Shown piece after piece: positions 1-5,479 of a stretch of 5,479 nt of DNA. The DNA comes from Fidelibacterota bacterium. Its GTDB lineage: Bacteria > Fidelibacterota > UBA8477 > JABMPR01. The DNA lies in NCBI GenBank assembly GCA_030595455.1, contig JAUVDF010000089.1, positions 1 to 5,479 on the forward strand, written 5' to 3'. The notes below the pieces were generated by a model, which worked only from the letters and a program-made list of their open reading frames with translations, was not told the origin of the DNA and did not search any database. The position numbers and the translations under genes are program-made. Numbering within the stretch: position 1 is the stretch's first letter; each line of letters starts with the position of its first letter.

Positions 1-32
1 ATTTCCAAATCTACACGAAGGGGTTTACTCAT
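1..32 (-). CDS. Start of a downstream gene, possibly segregation and condensation protein ScpA (partial)
   Basis: On the minus strand an ATG lies at 32-30, two bases past the trpS stop codon (37-35). The frame stays open to the window edge and gives ten complete codons, MSKPLRVDLE. A short basic start followed by a V-x-L-E strand is how many ScpA proteins begin (typically followed by NFxGPLDLLL), and scpA often follows trpS in bacterial genomes. ScpA is the kleisin subunit that bridges the SMC dimer in chromosome condensation. Only ten residues are visible and no clear Shine-Dalgarno is seen inside the trpS end, so the identity is a guess from position and a short match. That a gene starts here is more certain than which gene it is. 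Confidence 0.4.
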   Translation of the reverse strand, partial: MSKPLRVDLE

Positions 33-34
33 GC

Positions 35-1057
35 TTAGACACGTCCAGGGGCGACAAATCCTATCTTACGATAGACTTTACTCAGCGTTTTTCTAGCAAT
101 ATACCTGGCTTGACTGGCTCCCTGATCAAGAATACCTGTCAAGTAGCCCTTCTCAGCCATAATCTTATCATAGCGTTGCTGAAAAGGTTCAAGGAAAGCA
201 ACCAGAGAGTCGGCCAACGCCCCTTTAAACTGGCTGTATTGGTGTCCTTCGAATTGGCTAATCACCTCATTCGCGCTTAAATCATTAAGTACAGCGTAAA
301 TCGTTAGCAAATTCCCAATGCCAGGATTCTGTAAAGAGTCTGGCGTAATCTCACGGGCTGAATCGGTGACAGCACGTTTAACTTTTCTTACAAGCACATC
401 TGGAGGATCAAGTAATGAGATATAATTGTTTTCGTTAACATCCGATTTGGACATTTTCTTTTCCGGCTCCTGGAGGCTCATGATACGAGCACCTGATTTG
501 GGGATAAATGGCTCAGGAACTTTAAAGGTTGGGCTATAGGCTTTGTTAAAGCGATTAGCGATATCTCTGGTCAACTCTAAATGCTGTTTCTGGTCAGCCC
601 CAACTGGCACCAGATCCGTCTGATACAAAAGGATATCTGCGGCCATCAGAGCTGGATAGGAATATAAACCAGCATTAATATTATCTTCATGGCGCTGAGC
701 TTTATCCTTGAATTGGGTCATGCGGTTTAGCTCACCCATATAGGTATAACAATTTAGGACCCAGGCTAGTTCAGCATGTTGAGGTACATGTGATTGAATA
801 AAAATGATGTTCTCTTCTGGATCTATTCCCGCAGCCAAATACTGGGCAGCAAATGATAGACAGCGATTCCTTAACTCGGCTGGTTTCTGCCTAACAGTGA
901 TGGCATGCATATCAACAACAATGAAAATGCCATTATAGTCCTCTTGTAGATTGACCCAATTACGCATGGCTCCTACATAATTGCCCAAAGCCAGGTGCCC
1001 TGAAGGTTGAATTCCAGAAAGTAAGGTGGGTTTTGTATCTTTTTGTGCTTCACTCAT
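35..1057 (-). CDS. trpS: Tryptophanyl-tRNA synthetase (TrpS), complete
   Basis: Cytoplasmic class I aminoacyl-tRNA synthetase that charges tRNA-Trp with tryptophan using ATP. The protein has 340 residues, close to the family norm (about 330-340). The ATP-binding HIGH-type segment is SGIQPSGHLALGNYVGA at residues 14-30. The KMSKS loop is intact at 201-205, preceded by EPEK. The tryptophan-pocket region reads AADILLYQTDLVPVGADQ (139-156), with the conserved Asp141 and the GADQ motif (153-156). The ATG at 1057 directly precedes the conserved N-terminus. Its Shine-Dalgarno is weak (GGA about 11 nt upstream), which fits translation coupled to the peptidase gene ending 17 nt before it. No room exists for a tRNA-sensing or trp leader directly upstream, so any such control would act at the head of the operon. 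All key motifs are present and nothing suggests a truncated or paralogous form. Confidence 0.98.
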   Translation of the reverse strand: MSEAQKDTKPTLLSGIQPSGHLALGNYVGAMRNWVNLQEDYNGIFIVVDMHAITVRQKPAELRNRCLSFAAQYLAAGIDPEENIIFIQSHVPQHAELAWVLNCYTYMGELNRMTQFKDKAQRHEDNINAGLYSYPALMAADILLYQTDLVPVGADQKQHLELTRDIANRFNKAYSPTFKVPEPFIPKSGARIMSLQEPEKKMSKSDVNENNYISLLDPPDVLVRKVKRAVTDSAREITPDSLQNPGIGNLLTIYAVLNDLSANEVISQFEGHQYSQFKGALADSLVAFLEPFQQRYDKIMAEKGYLTGILDQGASQARYIARKTLSKVYRKIGFVAPGRV

Positions 1058-1074
1058 TAGAGAATAATTCCGAA

Positions 1075-1866
1075 TTAGAAGTTACGCGTGGCTTTAGTAT
1101 AAATCTTAGCATATTTTTCAATATACAAATCTTTGTGATCAGGATTTAGACTATTTAGTTTTACAAAACCGGAAGCATGAATAAAATCACCATTCCCTAA
1201 AGAGATGGCAACATGGGTAATTTTCTCTGGTCGTTCAGAAAAGAATATTAAGTCCCCGGTTTTCCATTGCTTATAATCATCACTGATTTGCTCCCCGACC
1301 TCTGCCTGCTGATAGGCATCCCGGGGTAATTGAATTCCATTCAAGTTGAAGCAGGCTTGGGTAAATCCAGAGCAATCAAACCCCTTAGGCGATCTCCCGC
1401 CCCAAAAATACTGGATCCCTAAAAAATCAAATGCTGTTTGTACCAACAGCTCAACATCCATTTCTTTTCTGGGCACTCGCGGATAATCCTCAACCCAACC
1501 CCTGATATTATCGGGCAAACGTAATTGTACCCAGCCGTCCTGCTGTTTAAGAACGGGCAAACCTGACAAAGTTGTCACATCACGAAGTGCAGTAGATTGG
1601 CGATCCGGATTTTGGTAGACCGAGCTAATCTGGGCTGCCGGATAAAATAAATTGCCCGCATCCCAGTCGTCTGGTATTGCAACTACAAAAAAGCGTGCTA
1701 TCCAACCTTTATATCCGTCTTCCAGACGTACATGTATCCACTCACCCTGTTCTTCGAGAACTTCAAGTTTCTCTGCCATATACGTCTGAGAAACTGTTTC
1801 AGAGCCAAATCTTGGCTCCTTATAGATGAAAGCGATACTTACGTTGGTTAACATTGTTAAAGCCAA
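1075..1866 (-). CDS. NlpC/P60 (C40) cysteine peptidase with two SH3b domains, probable gamma-D-glutamyl-L-diamino acid endopeptidase
   Basis: Predicted to cut the gamma-D-Glu to diamino-acid bond in murein peptides. From the TTG start the protein has 263 residues: SH3b domain 1 at about 5-63 (ending EDGYKGWI), SH3b domain 2 at about 75-130 (ending DNIRGWV), and the NlpC/P60 domain at about 138-263. The catalytic Cys is in FDCSGF (Cys165), the catalytic His in THVAI (His218), and a third polar residue is His230 in FIHAS. LPRD follows the Cys so that Asp183 lies 18 residues after it. From memory this spacing matches the YkfC residue that holds the free N-terminal amine, which would point to cleavage of L-Ala-gamma-D-Glu-DAP peptides in murein recycling. 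An in-frame ATG at 1941 would give 288 residues, but its extra 25 residues lie partly on repeat DNA and have no Shine-Dalgarno. The TTG at 1866 has a perfect one. Neither start gives a signal peptide, so a cytosolic enzyme is inferred. trpS follows after 17 nt. Confidence 0.9.
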   Translation of the reverse strand: MALTMLTNVSIAFIYKEPRFGSETVSQTYMAEKLEVLEEQGEWIHVRLEDGYKGWIARFFVVAIPDDWDAGNLFYPAAQISSVYQNPDRQSTALRDVTTLSGLPVLKQQDGWVQLRLPDNIRGWVEDYPRVPRKEMDVELLVQTAFDFLGIQYFWGGRSPKGFDCSGFTQACFNLNGIQLPRDAYQQAEVGEQISDDYKQWKTGDLIFFSERPEKITHVAISLGNGDFIHASGFVKLNSLNPDHKDLYIEKYAKIYTKATRNF

Positions 1867-1872
1867 ACTGCT

Positions 1873-1879
1873 CCTCCTT
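1873..1879 (-). promoter_or_regulatory. Strong Shine-Dalgarno that selects a TTG start for the NlpC/P60 gene
   Basis: The minus strand reads AAGGAGG here, a full Shine-Dalgarno match. Six bases separate it from an in-frame TTG at 1866-1864. The next in-frame ATG, at 1854, is 18 bases away, which is too far. The upstream ATG at 1941 has only C/A-rich sequence before it. This site is therefore the best evidence that translation starts at the TTG. Confidence 0.75.
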
Positions 1880-1923
1880 AGTGAGGATGAATTTAATCGT
1901 GGAAGACAGTGAAACAAGGCTTG

Positions 1924-1983
1924 CTGGGTTGTGAGTTTCATGAGTTCAATGGGTTTGAGAGTTTGGGGGTTCTATGGGTTTGA
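1924..1983. repeat. Degenerate G/T-rich tandem-like repeat upstream of the NlpC/P60 gene
   Basis: Sixty bases with only four C on the plus strand, built from variants of GAGTTT and GGGTTT. ATGGGTTTGA occurs twice exactly, at 1949-1958 and 1974-1983, 25 bases apart, and shorter related units fill the gap. Read on the minus strand the stretch is a run of AAACTC and AAACCC variants. Its right part would be upstream and its left part inside the ATG-started version of the peptidase frame, which supports the view that the long N-terminus is not translated. Confidence 0.5.
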
Positions 1984-2080
1984 TGTGTATAGTCATGACA
2001 TGTCTGAAACGACCTTCAACTGCCTGCAACTGTGTAAGACTTTTGACTTTGGACAATAAAAATACTCTCTGCATGCGGCG

Positions 2081-2106
2081 CCTGTCCTGGGCGAAGTCGA
2101 AGGGCG
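2081..2106 (-). repeat. Short GC-rich dispersed repeat, intergenic copy
   Basis: On the minus strand the core is CCTTCGACTTCGCCCAGGA (2103-2085), flanked by CGC and CAGG. It is clearly GC-richer than the surrounding DNA and follows adjacent GCATGC and GGCGCC palindromes (2071-2082). One minus-strand frame reads it as PFDFAQDR, a peptide I recall from spurious predictions over this repeat in environmental genomes (memory, not checked here). It matches the copy inside menD at 15 of 19 core positions, with every difference a transition. Confidence 0.6.
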
Positions 2107-2273
2107 ATCTCAGCGGTTCTGGAAAAGTGCCAATCAAAATAGAATGTATTCCTCAAGAAAAATAGTTTGCCCAGCTTCCAGCTTTACAGTAAATAGTCGC
2201 CATGCTGGATGAATCATCTAAACCTGTTCAACAAAATTCTGTACTACCAATCTAAATATAAATTCTAATTGAT

Positions 2274-3641
2274 ATGGACCCACTGGCACTCACCTCTGCA
2301 AAACATCGATTAATCGATCAACTACACAACTCGTGTGAAGAACATAAAAATTCATATACGAACCGCATTATTCGCTGTAAGGTAGAGATTGAAAATGTGG
2401 CTGCTATGCAGTGGCTAGCCTGCCAGTCCATTCAGGTAAAGACCTATTGGGCAAACCGCAATCAGGAATTCAAAATGGCCGGCGTCGGTATTGCACATGA
2501 AATTTCCGGGCAAGACGTTCCTGATCTTAACCAGCTATTTGATGAATTACAATCCCTGTTAAACCCCAATCATCCAAATCTCAGATACTATGGTGGATTC
2601 CAGTTTAATAAGGAAAGCCACGTGGGAAAGGGTTGGGAGAGTTTTGGGGCCTACCGTTTTATCATTCCCCAGTTTGAACTTCATCGATCGGTCAAAGGCA
2701 CTTTTTTAGTTTCCAATCATTATTTTCAACCAGGTGTTGAAAACCAGCTCGAAACACTCATTGCCGATTTAGATGAACTCCAATTTGATGTGACATTGAG
2801 TGACTGGGAGGAACGGGCAGTCCTACACCGGAAAGACATTCCCAACCGAACAGATTGGGATCAATCTATCCTAACAGCCCTGGATGATATGGAGGCTGGC
2901 AAATACGAAAAAGTCGTTCTTGCCCGTAAGGCGGTTTTAACCTTTAATGACCCAGTTGATCCAGCTGCCTACCTGCTCCGTTTGAGGCGGATGTCAGAGG
3001 AAACCTTTAATTTTTATTTCCAAACTGATGAAAGTCATGCCTTCCTGGGCGCAACCCCAGAACGACTATTTAAGCGAAAAGGGCGAACGATCCATACTGA
3101 AGCTATTGCTGGTACTCGTCCCCGCGGTAAAACGACACGTGATGATGAACGTTTTGCCAGAGCTTTGCTTAATTCCGATAAAGAACTTCGTGAACACGGG
3201 ATCGTGGTGGATGTGATCGATAATGTTTTGAAAAAGCATTGTAAGCAACTCAGTGTTGATGAGGATGTTGAAATTATCCGGCTCTCCCATGTACAACATC
3301 TGGGCAAGCATTTTTCCGGTGAGTTAGAAGACGATACCAGTGATGCCGATCTAATAAAAGATCTGCATCCCACACCTGCCATGGGTGGCTACCCAACGGA
3401 TATTGCGCTTAAAGCCATTGAAGAACTGGAGCCATTCAACCGGGGTTGGTATGCGGCTCCCATTGGTTTCGTGGGCTATGACCATACTGAATTTGTAGTA
3501 GCAATCCGGTCTGCCCTGGTGGAAAAAGAACAAGTCTGTCTCTATTCTGGTGCCGGTATTGTTTTAGGCTCTGACCCGGCAGAAGAATGGCAGGAAATTG
3601 AAGATAAAATCAGTAAATTTCTTAAAGCCCTGGATTTATAG
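2274..3641 (+). CDS. menF: Isochorismate synthase MenF, complete
   Basis: Converts chorismate to isochorismate, the entry step of menaquinone synthesis, with Mg2+ and water as nucleophile. The protein has 455 residues, close to or slightly longer than the usual 400-460. An N-terminal region to about residue 190 is followed by the chorismate-binding domain (about 195-450). The presumed base Lys213 lies in KVVLAR and the presumed acid Glu263 in GATPERL. They are 50 residues apart, as are Lys190 and Glu240 of E. coli MenF. Other signatures are TEAIAGTRPRG (275-285), LHPTPAMGG (364-372), RGWYAAPIG (390-398), SGAGIV (425-430) and the Mg-binding EEWQEIEDK (437-445). The ATG at 2274 is the first usable start after an in-frame TAA at 2259, and it has no Shine-Dalgarno. 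A stand-alone siderophore or salicylate enzyme of the same fold is less likely because menD follows in the same direction 151 nt later. Confidence 0.95.
   Translation: MDPLALTSAKHRLIDQLHNSCEEHKNSYTNRIIRCKVEIENVAAMQWLACQSIQVKTYWANRNQEFKMAGVGIAHEISGQDVPDLNQLFDELQSLLNPNHPNLRYYGGFQFNKESHVGKGWESFGAYRFIIPQFELHRSVKGTFLVSNHYFQPGVENQLETLIADLDELQFDVTLSDWEERAVLHRKDIPNRTDWDQSILTALDDMEAGKYEKVVLARKAVLTFNDPVDPAAYLLRLRRMSEETFNFYFQTDESHAFLGATPERLFKRKGRTIHTEAIAGTRPRGKTTRDDERFARALLNSDKELREHGIVVDVIDNVLKKHCKQLSVDEDVEIIRLSHVQHLGKHFSGELEDDTSDADLIKDLHPTPAMGGYPTDIALKAIEELEPFNRGWYAAPIGFVGYDHTEFVVAIRSALVEKEQVCLYSGAGIVLGSDPAEEWQEIEDKISKFLKALDL
2305..2318. repeat. Perfect 14-bp palindrome just inside menF
   Basis: ATCGATTAATCGAT is a perfect inverted repeat over all 14 bases and starts 31 bases after the first base of the menF start codon. 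It encodes ordinary residues (part of KHRLIDQL) and could be chance. It could also be a binding site for a dimeric regulator near the 5' end of the transcript. No second copy was noticed in the window. Confidence 0.3.
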
Positions 3642-3792
3642 AACACCGCCAATTCCCCCGTAACAGTAAGACCAACAATCATATTTAGAAACTGGGTTCA
3701 ACGTTGCTCAGAATAGTCTTCCAGCTTAGATTGAGCATCATGCTTAGCACTACTTTCAATCAATTAGCAAGACACTTATACGAGATCATTAT
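3642..3792 (+). other. menF-menD intergenic gap
   Basis: A 151-base spacer between genes of consecutive pathway steps. No open frame with protein-like features is seen. There is no hairpin followed by a T-run that would make an intrinsic terminator, so read-through from menF to menD is plausible. The only possible stem pairs GCTCA (3706-3710) with TGAGC (3732-3736) across a 21-base loop, which is too weak to call. The Shine-Dalgarno for menD is a minimal GAG at 3782-3784. Confidence 0.5.
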
Positions 3793-5479
3793 ATGACCCA
3801 TAATCTGGCTGTCAGTGAGTTAATCATCAAGCGCCTCATCCATTTGGGGGTGAAGCATTTTGTGGTTTCACCAGGGTCAAGGTCCACTCCCCTGACGGTT
3901 GCGGTTGCCCGTAATCCTGATGCCCATGCGACTATCCACTTTGATGAACGGGGCGCTGCCTATTTTGCTTTGGGTCAAGCCAAAGCCACTGGTAAACCAA
4001 CTGTATTGATCTGTACTTCCGGGACAGCTGTAGCCAACTATTTCCCGGCTGTGGTAGAAGCTTCCATGGATAATATTCCACTGATCATTCTCAGTGCTGA
4101 CCGACCTCCTGAATTGATTGACGTGGGAGCCAATCAAGCCATTTTTCAAGAGAACATCTATGGTCGTTATCCCAGGTTATTTAAGAATTTAGCTCCTCCA
4201 GAAACTGCAACAGTGGGTGAAACAATTTTAGCGGATATTGATGAAGCCTGGACTGCTGCGACCAGTTCCAGACCAGGTCCGGTGCATTTGAACTGTCAGT
4301 TTAGAGAGCCTTTGTTACCAGGGGCGGGGAATGTCATAAAAATTTCCGAACCAGCTGAGATCAGAGATCCTTCGCTACCACTCAGGAAGACACAATTAGA
4401 TATTTCAGTAGAGCAATTATCATTGATAACTGGCAAAATAAAATCATGTGCAAAGGGATTAATTGTTGTCGGTCGTTCAGTTAATGCACAGAGTAACAAG
4501 GCCATTATTGAAATAGCTGAAGCTCTGAATTGGCCGGTGCTAGCAGATGTTCAATCAAAACTTAGATTTCAAAAACATCCCAACCTGATCAACCATTTTG
4601 ATCTGGCATTGCTTAAAGATGATCTTTCCTCATTGAAGCCGGAAATGGTCATTCACCTGGGAGGCGCCTTTGCTTCAAAGCGGCTACTCACTTATCTCAA
4701 TGATCAAGAGCTTTATTATGTTTCAGTTAAGGAAACACCGGAGCGAATAGACCCGAATCATCAGGTTGATATTGCATTGCAAATGGATGTCGCTGAGTTT
4801 TGTCATGAATTGTCTAACTTTAAAAACGCTTTATCCCTCGACTCCGCTCGGGATGACGAGGAAAACTGGCTTGGAGTATGGCAAAAGGCTGAATCTAGTG
4901 TAGCAACTAGCATTGATAAGCAATTGTCGCTACCAATCGAGCTGAATGAACCTGGTGTTAGCTACCATTTATCAAAGATGATCCCACAGGAACATTCCCT
5001 GATGCTGGCTAGCAGTATGGCTATCCGGGAAATGGAAATGTTTGGCGCCCTAAACGAGTTTGATGGACGAATCATCGCAAATAGAGGTTCCAGTGGCATT
5101 GATGGTCTCTTGGCTACGGCTGCCGGCTATCAAACCGGATCGAATAAGCCACTTACTTTTCTCATAGGCGACCTGGCTGCACTCCATGATCTGAATTCAC
5201 TTTCTCTGGTAAGCAATGCTAATCAACCAATCATTATCGTACTGATTAATAATAACGGCGGTGGCATCTTTAACTTCTTACCTGTGTTATCTGAAGAAGA
5301 CGTTTTTGAGCCTTATTTCGGGACGCCCCACGGTTGGGCATTTGAAAAAGCAGCAGCTATGTTTGATCTTAATTACATACGTCCGAAGGATCTGCCTGAA
5401 TTCCGCCAAGCCTATACCAAAGCTGCACAAGGCCCACAATCCACAATTATCGAGATTCAAACCGATCGATATGAGAACC
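3793..5479 (+). CDS. menD: 2-succinyl-5-enolpyruvyl-6-hydroxy-3-cyclohexene-1-carboxylate (SEPHCHC) synthase MenD, 3' end cut by window
   Basis: ThDP- and Mg2+-dependent enzyme that decarboxylates 2-oxoglutarate and adds the succinyl carbanion to isochorismate, the product of MenF. The frame gives 562 codons with no stop before the edge. MenD proteins have about 550-600 residues, so perhaps 20-30 are missing. The N-terminal Pyr domain (about 1-170) has SPGSRST (26-32), HFDERGAA (49-56) with the ThDP-activating Glu52, TSGTAVAN, SADRPPEL (101-108) and GANQ (112-115). The middle domain spans about 190-345. The PP domain (about 360 onward) has SSMAIRE (407-413), NRGSSGIDG (430-438), the cofactor motif GDLAALHD (459-466) running to NNNGGGIF (486-493), and FGTPHG. 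The MenD-type GDL replaces the GDG of most ThDP enzymes. The ATG at 3793 matches the family N-terminus; upstream a TAG closes the frame at 3745. A GC-rich repeat lies in frame at residues 348-355. In the conserved S-M-P-x-R-D stretch, Ala410 and Glu413 replace the usual Pro and Asp. Confidence 0.96.
   Translation, partial: MTHNLAVSELIIKRLIHLGVKHFVVSPGSRSTPLTVAVARNPDAHATIHFDERGAAYFALGQAKATGKPTVLICTSGTAVANYFPAVVEASMDNIPLIILSADRPPELIDVGANQAIFQENIYGRYPRLFKNLAPPETATVGETILADIDEAWTAATSSRPGPVHLNCQFREPLLPGAGNVIKISEPAEIRDPSLPLRKTQLDISVEQLSLITGKIKSCAKGLIVVGRSVNAQSNKAIIEIAEALNWPVLADVQSKLRFQKHPNLINHFDLALLKDDLSSLKPEMVIHLGGAFASKRLLTYLNDQELYYVSVKETPERIDPNHQVDIALQMDVAEFCHELSNFKNALSLDSARDDEENWLGVWQKAESSVATSIDKQLSLPIELNEPGVSYHLSKMIPQEHSLMLASSMAIREMEMFGALNEFDGRIIANRGSSGIDGLLATAAGYQTGSNKPLTFLIGDLAALHDLNSLSLVSNANQPIIIVLINNNGGGIFNFLPVLSEEDVFEPYFGTPHGWAFEKAAAMFDLNYIRPKDLPEFRQAYTKAAQGPQSTIIEIQTDRYEN
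4834..4857 (+). repeat. Short GC-rich dispersed repeat, copy inside the menD coding sequence
   Basis: The core CCCTCGACTCCGCTCGGGA (4835-4853) is followed by TGAC. It is GC-rich in an otherwise A/T-leaning stretch. It reads in frame as SLDSARDD (residues 348-355). An imperfect stem is possible, with CTCGA (4837-4841) against TCGGG (4848-4852, one G-T pair) around a six-base loop. It shares 15 of 19 core positions with the minus-strand copy at 2103-2085. I recall near-identical sequences as dispersed intergenic repeats in environmental genomes; this is memory and was not searched. Confidence 0.6.

Larger units (their letters stand above)
1867..2273. other. Divergent intergenic region between the NlpC/P60 gene and menF
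   Basis: About 400 bases lie between the two divergent starts. The part next to the peptidase gene carries a G/T-rich degenerate repeat (1924-1983), and a short GC-rich repeat sits at 2081-2106. Overlapping 63-codon frames exist on both strands between 1946 and 2165. Neither has a Shine-Dalgarno or a recognisable protein, and each reads through the repeats, so I do not call them genes. The last 50 bases before menF are A/T-rich (TCTAAATATAAATTCTAATT at 2251-2270) and could hold a -10 element, but no matching -35 is clear. A tandem CCAGCTT occurs at 2171-2184. Promoters for both gene groups are expected here; I could not place them with confidence. No tRNA, riboswitch or terminator is evident. 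Confidence 0.6.

Noticed and set aside
2043..2068. Possible promoter with TTGACT as -35
   Set aside because: The only -10-like hexamer (TACTCT at 2063-2068) matches poorly and the spacer is just 14 bases.
1946..2165. Overlapping 63-codon open frames on both strands in the divergent intergenic region
   Set aside because: Neither has a Shine-Dalgarno or a recognisable fold, and both are read through repeat DNA. The minus frame owes part of its sequence (PFDFAQDR) to the dispersed repeat.
2171..2184. Tandem CCAGCTT upstream of menF, with TTCCAGCTT also upstream of menD at 3719-3727, as a shared operator
   Set aside because: The shared piece is only nine bases, its distance to the two starts differs and flanking bases do not agree.
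3028..3533. Open frames of 60-115 codons inside menF on other frames
   Set aside because: They lie wholly within a gene with strong family motifs and their translations are low in protein-like features; they are shadows of menF.
3706..3743. Possible stem GCTCA/TGAGC and the small palindrome GCATCATGC in the menF-menD gap, as a terminator or attenuator
   Set aside because: The stem is five pairs across a 21-base loop, there is no following T-run, and the palindrome is within chance expectation.
3877..4505. Minus-strand open frames of 69-90 codons opposite menD
   Set aside because: They are fully covered by the conserved MenD frame and have no ribosome-binding site; they are antisense shadows.

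Overview
The window is ordinary bacterial chromosome holding two divergent gene groups. Base composition looks moderate, roughly mid-40s % GC by eye. It carries the late chorismate-to-menaquinone genes menF and menD, so the organism very probably respires with menaquinone. Two short repeats, of a kind I recall from intergenic DNA of environmental and uncultured bacteria (FCB-group or Marinimicrobia-like, Chloroflexi), hint at such a lineage. That placement is a weak inference; the genes themselves do not fix the phylum.

The left half is transcribed leftward. First comes a two-SH3b-domain NlpC/P60 cysteine peptidase that probably starts at a TTG codon (1866). After a 17-nt gap comes trpS, a complete tryptophanyl-tRNA synthetase. 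Two bases past the trpS stop, a further reading frame begins and runs off the left edge. Its ten complete codons resemble the start of ScpA. The tight spacing suggests one transcript.

The centre, about 1867-2273, is the divergent intergenic region and encodes no convincing protein. It contains a G/T-rich degenerate repeat directly upstream of the peptidase gene, and one copy of a short GC-rich repeat read as PFDFAQDR in one frame. The leaders of both gene groups must lie here, but I see no strong promoter.

The right half is transcribed rightward. menF encodes isochorismate synthase. After a 151-nt gap comes menD, which encodes SEPHCHC synthase and runs off the right edge about 20-30 codons before its expected end. 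MenF makes isochorismate from chorismate, and MenD condenses isochorismate with 2-oxoglutarate in the next step, so the two genes are consecutive in the pathway.

I found no new multi-gene system. The most interesting observation is that a GC-rich repeat of the same type as the intergenic copy (15 of 19 core positions identical, all differences transitions) lies in frame inside menD. It sits in the linker between the middle domain and the C-terminal ThDP-binding domain, and adds the residues SLDSARDD without breaking the frame.
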